Shown here piece after piece: positions 45,482 through 58,100 of a DNA stretch of 64,000 nucleotides (its first letter is position 1; each line of letters begins with the position of its first letter). Under the pieces are notes generated by a model. The model ran no database searches. It was not told the DNA's origin and saw only the letters and a list, made by a program, of their open reading frames with translations. The position numbers and the translations under genes are program-made. This DNA comes from Nymphaea colorata. Lineage: Eukaryota > Streptophyta > Magnoliopsida > Nymphaeales > Nymphaeaceae. The stretch lies in the NCBI RefSeq assembly GCF_008831285.2, contig NC_045151.1:2413544-2477543 (forward strand), read 5' to 3'.

Positions 45482-48428
45482 GTACATAGCCAATAGAAGC
45501 AACTGTGGAGGCTTTGACATTGGTGACTACATCTGCAATGCTTACATTGGCTATCCTTGTAAATTCAAACACACTTTTTCTACATTGGCTAGCAGCGGGT
45601 TCACTCAAAGGCAAACCCTTATCGCGACAGGTGAAGTTTAAAAGAAGTCGCCGCTACAGCTTTCTCGTCCAAAGGAGTGCGTTAGCTTTTTCCCTTTCCT
45701 TTGTTCCAATTTCTCAAAATATTTATTGTCCCTCCCACCTGAAAATTTAAGCACCTGTATTTCCTTGGCGTCGACATTCTAGGCTTTCCAACTTCGTGCA
45801 CACGATAGTGTAATATTTTCTGGGATCTATTTAAAGTCCAAGGGTAAGAAAGGGAGATGATCATCGCTGCAGCCTAAATTGAGAGCACCACTCTGTAAAA
45901 ATCAACCAGAAAAGAGCTGAAATGTTGTAGAGGAAAGCACGTTGTTCCGCAAATTGCGTCACCGTATGGAAGACATGGCCCTCACCCGATCATCAGACGT
46001 TATTGCAAGTTGCAACCCATTCCCTCCCTTGGAAGATGAATATTTTGGAGGAAATTTTGGTTCGGAATGAAGTTTTGATGTTCCTAGATTAGTAGATTCA
46101 ATATTCATCGATTAAGAAAATGTGGAGATAATAAGAGCAAAAGGAAATGGAAGTCGCTGGATATCTGATCAGGAAGATCTTGTTGCAGGTTTCCAGTCAG
46201 TAGAACAGAGCGATCTTTTTGCCATGTCAGACAACCACATATGGTGTTCGTGACCGATGAACTAGCAGCTGCTCTAACCATCCACTTCAAATGGGATTTA
46301 TGCTGTCACAAAAGATTTTACCTAGGGAATGAGTTTCGCATGTGAAATTAAATAAGCAGCCATTGCTGGAAGGGAAAGAGATCCAAATGCAGGTACAGAT
46401 GGTCAATATATAGTTTTTGAAATATTAGTATCTTCAGTATAAAAATTGACTAATTGCAATTAGATTGTCTGAATTCAAACACTTTCCATCACGAACCTGT
46501 GTAGAAGCAGAAGGAAAGGGTATGTATGTAAGGTTGAGGGAAGGTAGTTACAGGAAGTTTCTACTGGAAAGAAGGCCATCGAGCCCTATCAACTTAGTAT
46601 GATTAGCTTCAATTGAGTCGAGGGAAAACCCTGATCTGAAACCTTGTGAGAGTAGCGCTAAAGTCCCTTGGATGAAACACTTTAACACCAGAAAATATGC
46701 CTTTGGTTTAAGCAAAATCGACCTCCATATAGGAAATGAAATTCTCGAAGGAGTAGACGCTGGGGAGGCTGGTACGCAACTTGTCTTCGTTTCGTACATC
46801 TAGCATCAACTTGCTGTGTTGCAAAAAAGAATCACCGATATGCAAGTTGAAGTTGAAGCATATCAGACCATCACCTCGATACACTGAAAGTAGGTGTGGT
46901 ACCCTATAAGAATGAGAAGAAGGGTTAGGGTTTTTAGCTCTCTTGTTAGGTGATATGATGAAATACCTAACAACCTGTATGGAAGCGGTGACTAACCAAT
47001 TGAAAGCGATGGGTCACTCTCACTGTGCCGACCACATTTATTTGTCATCTTCAATCAGATGATAATGGTAGGGGTCGCAAAAGTTTTTGCCAAAGAAAAT
47101 ATGTGAATGGTACAGTGAGTGACGTAGTTCTTTTTTCAGTTCTATCTAACTTGTGAAAGAAAATAAACAGTAAGCGCATCTCCGACTACCACATTAAAGA
47201 GAAATTTAACTTTTTCCAATTTGGAGGTCAAACGTCCAACACAAACACATTTCTTCACATATTCCTCAGTTTTCTAGTGAGCAGAAAGTGTATTTCATCT
47301 CACTGTTTAACTGAAAGTCAAAGCCTTCCACCCTTCTTTTCATTCTTCGGGGTACCAAGCCTGCTGTCGGTGCTTCGGTTCGATGCCTCGTTATTTTTCA
47401 GTTTGTATATTGGTGCCCCCTCCCAATTTTCAATTCTAGCTGTTGCATAAACATCTGGATACATATTTTTGATTTCATGGGAGGCCTTGACAGAAGGATG
47501 TTGGACAATGTTTCTTTCGGCCATGATCTCGTAGCCAAGGCAGTAAATCGCCCTGTCAAGGTACGAACGAAGGTATCAAGGACGTATATGCGGATGTTTA
47601 AACCTTGGACTTTGTGCCCCGAGTTTTCCCATGGATTCGCTTCCTAGAGGGATTATTGGCATGGTTCTTGCATGGTGCTAGTAATTTGCCTTTATCAATA
47701 ATGACAAATATTCTATGAAGAGCTTGTACAAAAAGGATCCAATTATGAAGAATATATATTGCAAAGAATCTACTATTTCAGTATGTGAAATAGTCATTAC
47801 CTTTCTTTTGAAAATTGCCATACGTTCTTTGGGTTTAATACAGGCCTAGGCCTAACGAAACATCATTATACAAAGCTGGAGTACGTTCAAGACTTGCTTG
47901 TTGAAGCTTGTATTTTGGAGTTCTTTGTTAGAATCTCCCTATACAGATGTAATCTTCATAGTCAAGATTCAAAATCTAAAGAGTCATAAAAAATTATGTT
48001 TTTTGTTCCGTAGATTAGGTTTAATTAGCCGAAAGAGTTTTGATTTTTAAACCGCTTATAAATTTTTTTTTACAGATAGATAGAAAACTTTTCGTGATGG
48101 CATCCATATAATTAGTTGTATCACACAACCTAAAAAAGTGAGTTTCCGTTAGCTTTTCAAGTGACAAAGATAAAAAAAAATGAATAAAACATGAGATGTT
48201 TTCAAATGTACTTGAAATTTGAATGCAAGTTGCAACTTTTTCTGGGAGAAAAAAAATGCAATATCAGAAACTACCATAATAAGGTGTAAAAAGAAGACGT
48301 TCGTTCAATTATACATCAGCAAAATCAGTCATTATCATGCTTTTGTCTTAAAAAAAAAAAAAGTCAATAGTGCTTTGCTGCAAATGTATGGCCAAACTAA
48401 AGGTAATTTACAAGTTTGGATAGGCATG

Positions 48429-48602
48429 ATAAAACGAGGTTTTGAGTGAATCTTTTCACCCCTTTGTGAAAATGGCGTTTTTAGAAAATCAGGTTTTTCT
48501 AAAAACGACATTTTCAATGTGCTCAACATTGAGTTTTGGAGGCAAAAAACGCGTTTTGGAGGCAAAACGCCATGTTGGGCATGCATCCAAACACGCCTAA
48601 GC
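48429..48602. repeat. MITE-like segment with inverted motifs
   Basis: Contains AAAATGGCGTTTTTAGAAAA facing TTTTTCTAAAAACGACATTTT and ends with the common plant MITE phrase ATGCATCCAAACACGCCTAA. The GGAGGCAAAA.ACGC phrase is repeated twice. Confidence 0.55.
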
Positions 48603-48846
48603 ATTATTTATTCTCCGAAATCTCAGTAAAAACTGACTTGAAAAATCATAGAAGGTAGAGATTGGAGACTACTTTAGAATATAATTCACAAGGGAGAGCC
48701 CTTTTCTTGGTGATCAAGACTGTCGGCAAACTGAAAAAATATGGATGTACTTTGGTAAATCACGTCTCCTCTGCCCCACCACCACCTCACCACCTCTTCG
48801 CTCAAAAAGCAGATTCCGTTCATAGATAGAGGGAGGAGCAGGATTG

Positions 48847-48848
<2 letters not shown>

Positions 48849-48883
<35 letters not shown>
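48849..48883. repeat. (GA)n run in the metacaspase 5' leader
   Basis: About 17 GA units end directly at the start codon (GAGAGATGG). Plant GA/CT runs are often leader or promoter elements and may bind BBR/BPC factors; here it is also a likely length-variable site. Confidence 0.9.
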
Positions 48884-48887
<4 letters not shown>

Positions 48888-50479
48888 TGAAGAAGGCAGT
48901 TCTGGTAGGGATCAACTACCCAGGCACAAAGGCGGAGTTAAAGGGATGCGTCAATGATGTGAGGAGGATGCAGAGGTGCCTCGTGGAGCGCTATGGCTTC
49001 GATGAAGACGACATCACCATCCTCATCGATACCGATCCCTCCTCCAAGCAGCCCACTGGAGTTAACATTCGGCAAGCCATCACCAACCTCATCCGGAAAG
49101 CTAAACCAGGGGACGTCCTCTTCTTCCACTACAGCGGCCACGGCACCCGGCTCCCGGCCGAGACTGGCGAGGACGATGACACCGGCTACGACGAATGCAT
49201 CGTCCCCTGTGACATGAACCTCATCACTGGTACGCAAACCACCATGCTCCTCTCTCTCTTCCTCCCTCTGTCTCTCTGAGCAGCAGCCATCCCGGGGTTT
49301 GGGAATCGTTCTCAACGAACGCGATCTGTGATTCATAGACCTTGATCAGATCCTTTTGCCCAAGGTCAACGCGTACATTTCACGGCCGATGATTAGATCC
49401 ACGTGCCCAGTTGCTAGTTTGATTCACCCTCATAGCTATGGTGATAATTGCGTGATTCGTCGCAGAAAGAATGTTGGTTTTGCACCGCTACCACCACCAT
49501 CAACCGTGACAGCCTCTTGAAAGCTTGCGCAGAGGGAGAGCAACCACTTATGGATTTTCTGTATCTTTGATCTGCAGATGATGATTTCAGGAGTTTCGTG
49601 GACGAGCTTCCAGAGGGCTGCCGTTTAACCATCGTGTCTGATTCGTGCCACAGTGGAGGCCTTGTGGAGCACACCAAGGAGCAGATCGGCGAAAGCACAG
49701 GCGCCCGCAAGAGGGAGAGTCCAGAGGAGGGGTCGGGCTCCTTGGGCTTCGGCTTCAAAGAATTCCTGCACCACAAGGTGAATGACGCCTTGGAGTCACG
49801 GGGCATTCACCTTCCTTCCGACCACCATCATAGGCATGAGCGGTATGAAGAGGACGTCAAGACAGAGTACGTCGGCCATGGACACATCAAAAGCAAGTCT
49901 CTGCCGCTTTCGACGCTGATAGAGATCCTCAAGCAGAAGACTGGGAAGGACGATATTGATGTCGGCAAGCTGAGACCGGCATTGTTTGACATCTTTGGGG
50001 AGGATGCCAGTCCCAAAGTGAAGAAGTTCATGAAGGTACTTCTTGACAAGCTTCAATCGAGTGAGGGCGGTGGTGGTTTTATGAACATTGTGGGGGGCCT
50101 GGCACAGCAATTCCTGCAGCATAAGCTTGATGAAACTAATGGTGATTATGTAAAGCCTGTAGTTGAAGAACAGGTCTACAGCAGCCAAGAAGTGTACGCA
50201 GGTTCCAATAAGAAGGCGCTGCCGCATATGGGCATTCTCATCAGCGGATGCCAAACTCACGAGACCTCTGCCGATGCCAATCCATCCGGTCGCTCCAGCG
50301 AAGCTTATGGAGCGCTGAGCAATGCCATCCAGACTATTCTTGCGGAGACATCAGGTCCAATCACAAACCAGGAATTGGTGTTAAAAACCAGAAAGATGCT
50401 CTCTAGACAAGGATTCTCACAGCATCCCGGTCTCTACTGCAGTGACATGCACGCCGACGCCCCTTTCATATGCGATTGA
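48884..50479 (+). CDS. Type II metacaspase (MC4/MC5-like), two exons
   Basis: Exon 1 is 48884-49229 and exon 2 is 49578-50479, with a 348-bp GT-AG intron (49230-49577). The joined product has 415 residues, against 418 for Arabidopsis MC4. Metacaspases are Ca2+-dependent cysteine proteases that cut after Arg or Lys; type II enzymes act in the cytosol in damage responses and cell death. The p20-like region starts [19 protein letters not shown]. The catalytic His is H86 in HYSGHG and the catalytic Cys is C139 in SDSCHSGG, the same numbers as in MC4. A long linker (about 140-220) leads to basic residues K219-K221 before SLPLSTLIE, by analogy the autoprocessing region, then the p10-like domain with [16 protein letters not shown]. 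There is no N-terminal zinc finger, as expected for type II. The exon junction falls in NLIT|DDDF, giving a clean frame. A polyadenylation-like AATAAA lies at about 50621. Confidence 0.95.
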
Positions 50480-52249
50480 TTGATTAAGTGTATGGCTGAA
50501 GGTCAGCAAATAATGCATGGAAAGCATACAAGAGTGTGTTTGTTTTCTTCTTCCTCTTCTTTGTATTTTCTTGGGTCTTTTTTGTGTGCCTGTGCTTACC
50601 AGCTTGCCTTGCTCTGATGAATAAATCAACCAAAGACAGCGTGAATACCATTTTGGAGTTGTGAAAGAGTACTTTTGCTAGAAAGATGTGGCTGCTTCTG
50701 ATATTTTCTTGATTTTTTACTTTAATGATAAACATCAATTTTACAAGTCTGTTGTATAAAAAAAAACAAAAAAGAAATCAGCATGCACATTTTTGCATGA
50801 AAAATGTAGATTACAGAATATACAAATGTGTCAAACCCTTTAGGAAGCTAGTAACACGCCTTTTGAGGAAGAGGAGTCTTTCCACACCGACCGTGTCAGG
50901 AACGCAGCTTGCAGCCTTGAAAAACGGTAGGCCTCAGGCTTGTGTGAGTTGAAGGTGGGTATCCCCACAAAAACAAAAATGATACGAACACCGAAAAAGA
51001 GAAGTGCCTTCTACAACTTCAAGGGTCAAGATCCTGAACCCACTGCAAGTCTGCAAAATGAAAAATCTCTCAGTACCGATGCCAGACTCAAAGTGCTCAG
51101 TATATGAAATCACTAGTTAAGTAATATTTAAATAAATCACGAATTTTTCCCAACAGTATATCGTGCTAGATCTTGTTAACTAATCCTTCTTGTGCCAGAA
51201 TAGATTAGTTCAAACTTCGAAGTCTGATGGCCAATCATACAGGCTCACATACTCTACCCTCTCCCACTGCTCCTCTCCTCCCTGTCCTCACCTCAGACGA
51301 CCCCATCCCCTCCAGTCCCCTCTTTTTTTTTTTCACAGCTCCTTCATGACTGCTGTCAGTTGTCACCTTCGCCCATCTTCTTTACAGTAAACAAGAAAAA
51401 TTGGGCAAACAGAATACATGCTTTCGCTTTCACTTCCTCACCGTCTGGCAGTAGGAATCCAGCTTCCCTATATATACATTTTCACCTATCCCAATTCTAA
51501 CCCTTTTTTCCCTACCAACTGTTTCTCTAACCTCCCATATTTTCTTTCTTTTCTCTCACCTATACTGTCCTAATGGTGGACAATAACAAAATATGCAATG
51601 TTACTATTTGAGCGGATATTGTTCCAAGGATGGAAAGTGGGCATATAGACATGGCGACGCGTCTCTGTGTGACAGAAAAAAAACAAGCATATTACAATAA
51701 TAATACATCAAGTACACCCATCACCCAAATCATTTGGCCCAGACCCAGCTAGTCTAAGCTTGACACACCGAAAAACAGATAAAGGAAAGGTAGAAAAGAA
51801 AATGACAAAAATACACTCAGATGCTTGACTGTTTTTGGGCAAATTTGACCATAACTTTGTTAACTGAACCTCTACGCACACTAAAGGGTCATTTGCCGGC
51901 AGGGACACTATGTGTGTGTCCTACATATCTACCCCATAGATCAGGGCAGATTCATAGAAAACTAGAAATAATGTTCCATCAATCTGGCCCAATCATTAGG
52001 ACATTCATGGGACACTCACAAAGTAATTTTGCTACCAACAACCCTAAACAGTACCATTTTTCACATTATTAGTACCGATTTGGACGTCTTAATCTTATGC
52101 TGACCGACCCCCCATATCAGCCAAAATGTGTCAGCCTGGGTTATATTTCCCATTCTCTTGAAAAATAATCACAAAATATCTTAAGATATATTTAACAAAA
52201 CGGAAAAAATATTTCAATTTCAAGATTCAATTTGTGGCTAGGTGATGCA
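50480..52249. other. Intergenic region, no gene recognised
   Basis: Metacaspase 3' region, then AT-rich DNA without recognised coding or structured features. Confidence 0.5.
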
Positions 52250-53075
52250 GGCGCAATTATTAAACTGAATGCATCCAAACTCTTAATGCGCAGTCAGATA
52301 AAAATGGCAGGCCAGGGTCTGATTTAGGGGTCCTAAGAGAGTCTATACCAAGGCTACCCAGTATGGTCGAAGATCAGAAGGTTGTCACAAATCCAATCAA
52401 CCAAGGTCAAGTAGGATTGAAGATTGAATTTGTTCAAGCTTCATCATTTGACAAGAAGAGTCCTTCAAGGAGCATTAAATGAAGACATCAAAAGTAAAAT
52501 TAAAAATATAAGTAAATGAAGGAGGAGCTTAAAGAAAACATAGAAAAGAAACAAGAAAATCACTTGCCTAAGGAAGAGGAAGGGCCTCTCACACATCACG
52601 AGAAAAAAAATGATAGCTTTAAATGCTCTAACAGGTCATTGATGGCATGCATTGGTGAAAACCCTTCTTTCTCTACAAGGAGTGATGGAAAGGAGAGAGG
52701 GAACTTCAAACGATCCCCTCCACTATGAGAAGCAAGCCAGCACTTGAGTGTTGGTCAACCATTTGCTGAGCACCTGCAACAAGCAGGCTCTCTTAAAAAG
52801 CTCTCCTTTTTAACGTTTAGAATTTGAAGAGAGCATAGATGCGCCAACTCAAATGGGAACAGGAAAATCGAGTCACCACAGCCTGACTTGGTTCTCTATC
52901 ACTAGTGAACTAGTGGAATTGTGTCTCGACTGAGCGGGTTTAAAGAGCATGTTCATCTTCCCACCCAATCAAGGAGGAGATACCGAAGTTATAAGGACCT
53001 CTAATACCATGCAGGCCCTCAACCAACGCTCTCAAACAACATTAATGATGAAGAAAAAAGATCCCAAGAACCCAA
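52250..53075. repeat. Left arm of a large head-to-head inverted repeat
   Basis: This arm is the reverse complement of 54390-54620 joined to 59701-60358. Shared landmarks include GGCAGGCCAGGGTCTGATTTAGGGGTC, AGTCACCACAG.(C/T)TG(A/G)CTTGGTTCTCTATC and GTTATAA(G/A)G(A/G)(C/A)CTCT. A degenerate tRNA-Met primer-site-like word on the minus strand (TGGTATTAG, 53001-53009) faces the better one in the other arm. The 71-codon frame at 52516-52728 has a related counterpart in the other arm (KEGPLMHEEKEKESIKC-like), so the arm may be a fragment of a retroelement. Confidence 0.85.
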
Positions 53076-53091
53076 CAACCAACACCACCAC

Positions 53092-53104
53092 CCCCCCCCC
53101 CCCA
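53092..53104. repeat. Poly-C run
   Basis: Thirteen or so consecutive C after CACCAC repeats; unusual in the window. Confidence 0.85.
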
Positions 53105-53206
53105 CTCTAATCAGCTCAACCAGCTGGCTCCAAATCCAGCAATGGCACACATTCAACACTTGCATTCTCTGTTGACTTGCAAAACATACTCTCAATCTCC
53201 CTATGG

Positions 53207-54319
53207 ATGGGCCTCTATGTCACACGGGTACTCGGGTACTTCTCTTAAGGATGAGTACCCGCACGGTACAGGTACGGGTACACCCGTGGGTGCGGCAGGG
53301 GTGCTGCGTTGACCGTACCGGGTACGGTCAACGCACCCAAGGTCATTTTCGACCTATTTCAGACTCGGTCAAAGTTGACCGAGTCCATTTCCGTCTAATT
53401 TTAATGTTAACCTTTTTTTACATTTTCACGTTTTAAAAAATTTAACGTTAAATAAATTGAAACCCTAAAACCCTTTTTCGTTTCGTTTCATTTCGTGTTT
53501 TCTTCTTCTCTCACCGACACCCACTGACGGCGACCGGCGAAGGCAGGGGCGGAGACCGGCGGCTGCAGGCGACGAACGACAACGGCAGACTATCTCCGGC
53601 GACGGCAAGTGCCAACAGCAACGCTATTTGATTTTTTTTTCATCGTTTTCTCATTTTCTGGTTCATTTTCAGGCGGCGAACAACGACCTTTTTCTGAATC
53701 CTCTTTTTTGTTTGTCGCCTGCAGTCGGTTCCCTTTTTTTTGTTCTTTTTTCTTTTCTGTTTCGTGTTCCCTCTTTTCTTTGTTATGTTACTTATGTTAA
53801 GCACGTTGTTTGTAATTTTTTGAGCTTCTGCTGTGATTGCCATTGTCTTGTTTAGTGTAGAACAAGACAATGTCTTGGAGGGAAACCGTGTTTAGTTTAA
53901 AAGTTAAAACAAGAGAATTTCTGCAGTCAGTTCCCTTTTCATTTTTTGTTGAGCAGTATCTTTTTAGTCGCCTGCAGTCGGTTCCCTTTTTTGTTGGTTT
54001 TTTTTTTCTGTTCCGTGTACCCTCTTTTGTTTGTTATGTTACTTATGTAAAAGTGTATGTTGCTATTTTGTTTGTGCTTCTACAGTGATTGCTATTGAAT
54101 CAAGAATGCTGATATATTTGTATGTTAGTTACTTCTATACTGTGTTTTGGATCATGATTTATGAATATGCTATTTTGTTTGTAATTTTTTGACATATATA
54201 TATATGTCGCGTGTGTGTACGGCCGTACCCCCACACTCAAATTTTTTGAAAATGGCCCGTACCCGTACCCACACCGGTACCGACACCTACACCCGTACCT
54301 ATGTGACATAGATGGGCCT
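53207..54319. mobile_element. hAT-like non-autonomous element, 1.1 kb, copy A
   Basis: The element is 53215-54311. It is flanked by perfect 8-bp duplications ATGGGCCT (53207-53214 and 54312-54319). The ends CTATGTCACACGGGTAC and the inverted CTATGTCACATAGGTACGGG match the ends of copy B at 60572. Both subterminal regions are rich in GGGTAC(C/G) words. No transposase is present. The interior looks like a 5' leader: CCCTAAAACCC, a GC-rich CGGCGACGGC tract, and a segment beginning GCCTGCAGTCGGTTCCC and ending GTGATTGC that is repeated (about 53716-53850 and 53971-54100). Confidence 0.88.
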
Positions 54320-54389
54320 TTATCTCTCTCTCAAGAGAAAAATCTTATCGTTGTAGAAATGAGGCCCTCAACCTCTTGCATGGTGTTTT

Positions 54390-54620
54390 GATCTTCTTGA
54401 GCTTCTTTTTTCATCATTTTTTCATCGTCATTAATGTTGTCAAGAGTGTTGGTTGAAGGCCTACATGGTATCAGAGACCTTTATAACCTCGATGGCTCCT
54501 CCTTGCTTGGGTGGGAAGATGGACCTGCTCTTGAAACTGGCTCGATTTATCTTGAGCCATTCGCGACATAGCTTCTTCACTATTGATAGAGAACCAAGCC
54601 AAACTGTGGTGACTTGATTC
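54390..54620. repeat. Right arm of the inverted repeat, proximal part
   Basis: Reverse complement of about 52870-53075. Contains TGGTATCAGAGACC at 54466-54479, a tRNA-iMet primer-site-like word after CTACA. The arm is cut at 54620 by the copia-2 insertion and resumes at 59701. Confidence 0.85.
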
Positions 54621-54895
54621 TGTTAGCGTATGGGGATCGGGTCTGTTCAGACCCGATCCATTCTCCTTATATCCACACGCCTAAAGCTACTAGGCGGTGG
54701 CTCTCTTGTAATTTTTTATCTTTTTATGTACAAATCTGTTGTACCCTATTAGGGTTATTCTTTAATTAAAGATTAAGGAACGCAGGGCTAAGTTAAGCCG
54801 GCTGCTCCCTTTCCTCCATCGTCTTCTTTCATCCTCTCTTCTCAACATATCTGTTTTGCATACGGAGAGACGAGTACTTTGTGAAGATTCTTACA
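54621..54895 (+). repeat. 5' LTR of copia-2
   Basis: Starts TGTTAGCGTATGGGGATCGG, ends GAAGATTCTTACA. Contains the inverted pair GGGTCTG/CAGACCC near its start and a TTAATTAAAGATTAAGG segment. Confidence 0.97.
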
Positions 54896-54911
54896 TGGTA
54901 TCAGAGCCAGG
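54896..54911 (+). other. Primer-binding site of copia-2
   Basis: TGGTATCAGAGCCAGG is a perfect 16-base complement of the 3' end (with CCA) of the initiator tRNA encoded at 23548-23619. Confidence 0.95.
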
Positions 54912-55115
54912 TTGCATCGTCCTCCGGTGAGTGATTTCAGTTTGATGTGATTAGCCCTAATCTGCCCTAAATTCTTTCTTTTCTGGCGTGATCATCCCTC
55001 TTTTCAGTTTCTGCCCTAAATCTTGCGTGATTTGCCCTAATTGATTTGCCCTAATCGTTGTGCCCTAATCTTCTCATCGTTTTGCCCTAATTTTTGTCGT
55101 TGCCCTAAATCAATT

Positions 55116-58100
55116 ATGGATCAGCCGACCCCCTCTCTTCTATCTTCCAACTTTCTCTCCCAACTTATTTCACAAAAGCTGAATCATAGTAACTATTTGA
55201 CTTGGAAACGTCAAATAGTCCCTTTTATCAAAAGTCATAGACTCTACGGGCATATCGATGGGACCACTCCAGCACCTCCTATGTATATTGACCGTGAAGT
55301 GAAGAAAACCATAGTGGGAGATCAAGCTGCTGGGGCTGCGGCTATGAGTGAAATCAGATTTGAATATGAAACCATTACTGAAAATAATCCTGAGTATGAA
55401 GCTTGGCTGGCTCACGACCAGTCTCTTGTTGCCTATATTACTTCTACTTTGTCAGAGGAAGTATTAGGAGGTATTGATGATGATTTAACAGCCCTAGAGT
55501 TGTGGTCTACCCTTGCCACCACGTATTCTCAAGTATCCGAAGCACGTTTTCTGCAGTTAAGAAGGCAATTTCAGGACATCAAGCATGGGACGCGTACTGT
55601 TTTGGAATATTTGAATGAAATTAAAAGTGTAAGTGATCAACTTGCTGCCATTGGACATCCCGTCAGCGACAAGGACAAAGTGCAACAAGCCTTGAGTGGA
55701 CTGGGAACAGATTTTGATATTTTTTGCACAGCCTTGGAAGTCCTACCTATTCTTCCATCTTTCGAAGATCTCAAGGCTAAGTTATTCCAACACGAAGCTA
55801 GTCGTGTTCAGCGACAGAATTTGATTCCTTCCAACAGTCACAATGTACTGATCACAGGGACACATGCATTGCAAGGGAATCGCACTCGTACTTGGATTCC
55901 TCAGGCAGGAATGGGAAGAGGGATTCTCCCAACACCACAGGGCATGAATACTACATCTGCCACATCTAGAAGGGTTCCGACTTGTTTCTATTGCAACAAG
56001 AGGGGGCATGTAAAGTCAGAATGTTGGCACAACCCACAGAACAAAAATAATCAGATTAGACGTGAGAACAAGGCAGCAGCAGGGTCAGCTTCATCATCAT
56101 CTGGATCTAATGTTTCAGCAGACGTACAACAACTCCTCATGACAGCCCTGTCTAAGCTTCATTTGAAACAAAACGAGCAAGGAGAATGGTATGTGGACTC
56201 TAGAGCAGCAGCCCATGTTACTGGTGACGCAGGTAATCTCTCTAGTGCTCTCCCTTATTTAGATAAAGGCTCAGTTGTCACGGGAGATGGTTCCCATCAC
56301 ACAATATCACACATTGGAAATGTACAAATTTCTATGGGCTCTTCTTCGATTCCATTAAAGAATGTTCTTGTTGTTCCAAGTGTCCAGAAAAATATTATTT
56401 CAGTGTCCAAGCTTATTGATGATACTCAATCCTCTGTTGAATTCACACTCTCTTCTGTTTATGTCAAGGATGCTCGAACCAAGAAGACATTCGCTGAGGG
56501 CACTCGCAAAGGAGATATGTATGTCCTTGAAGGAGCTCCACAGATGTCAAAATCTCACCCTTCTGATTCATGTTTTCCAAGTCATAGTGAAGTCAATGTC
56601 ACAGAGTATAATAAACCATCCATTTGGCATGGTCGGTTAGCTCATTGTAGTCAATCTTTTGTTCGAAGTCTTGTTGCAGACGGGCTCTTAGATAAGTCCC
56701 GTCTGAGTTCTGTCAGTGAGTCCAGCATGTGCTCGAGTTGTCATATCTGTAAGAGCCATGCCCTTCCTTTTCAATTAATAAATAAAAGAGCTCCAAAGGT
56801 TTTTGACACCATATATTCTGATGTTTGGGGGCCTGCTCCAGTTCCTTCTTCTTCTGGGAGTAGATACTATGTCATTTTTGTTGACTCATATTCCCGATAT
56901 ACTTGGATCCATTTCATGAAACACAAATCAGAAGTTTTTCGCCTATTCACTCAATTTCATGCCTTAGTTCAAAATAAATATTCCAGTAATATTGTGCATT
57001 TTCAATGTGATGGTGGTGGTGAATTTATTTCTAATGAATTTACTGAGTACTTACTAGATAATGGGATCACTAGACAAATTTCATGTCCGCATACACCTCA
57101 GCAAAACGGAATTGCTGAAAGGAAACATAGGCATATTGTTGAAAGTGCACTTAGCATGATGCATGAAACAGACTTACCTATGACATTGTGGACCGAGGCT
57201 TTCCATACGGTTGTACATGTTATAAATCGATTGCCATTGGCTTTGCTTGATGGAAAATCACCATTTTTTCTTTTACACCAAGAGCAGCCACGTTATGAGG
57301 AGTTGCGCATTTTTGGATGTGTGTGCTATGTGCATGTTGATGTTTCCTTGCGAAACAAATTTCAAGATCGTGCTGTTTTATGTAGATTTATAGGGTATGC
57401 AGAAAATTACAAGGGTTATAGGTGTTACAATCCTAAAACTGGGCGTGTACATATTTCACGGCATGTTGTATTTGATGAGAACAGGTTACAGGATCCCAAG
57501 GCTACTTCTGTGACACTCAAGGACAAAAATGAAGTTTATGATACTTGGCTTCATGCTGAAATCTTAAGACAAGGGGCAGCAATGTTGACTGAGCACAATG
57601 AGCAAGTTGTTAATGAGCCCGAGACATCTGTAAGTAGTTCCTTGAGCAGCACTACTTCCTTGGACAGCATGCCTTCATCTTCTCAGCCCAGTGAGCCACC
57701 TATGCATAATCGGTTCTCAGGCCTGGTGTATTCTAGGCGATCAGTTCCTACTGCAGTTCCACGCCAATCACAACGCGTGCGACATCCTATTGATAGATGG
57801 GTGAGCTATAACAGTTTTTCTTTGGATTTTCAGCTGTTTATGACAGAAGTCAGCAAAAAGGTGGAACCAACATCTTATCACAATGCGAGTAAGGAAAAAT
57901 GTTGGGTTGAAGCTATGAATGAGGAAATGGCAGCCTTGCATGAATGTCAGACTTGGCAGATTGTCCCTCGTCCAGCTGATAAGAATGTTGTGGGATCCAA
58001 ATGGGTTTATAAACTGAAATATAAACCAGATGGTAGCATTGATCGGTATAAAGCACGACTTGTGGCGCGCGGTTTCACTCAGCAATATGGGGAAGATTAT

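Larger units (their letters stand above)
44661..48848. other. Long intergenic region, no gene supported
   Basis: Contains a CT microsatellite at 45436-45478, scattered short frames without domains (for example minus strand 47318-47524 and 46548-46799), and a small palindromic repeat near 48429-48602. I see no RNA gene or element ends. Confidence 0.5.

Noticed and set aside
47318-47524. Minus-strand 68-codon frame with protein-like wording
   Set aside because: No family recognised and no promoter or splice evidence; left as a possible fragment only.
49796-50260. Minus-strand frame of 154 codons inside the metacaspase
   Set aside because: Antisense of exon 2 with no recognisable domain.
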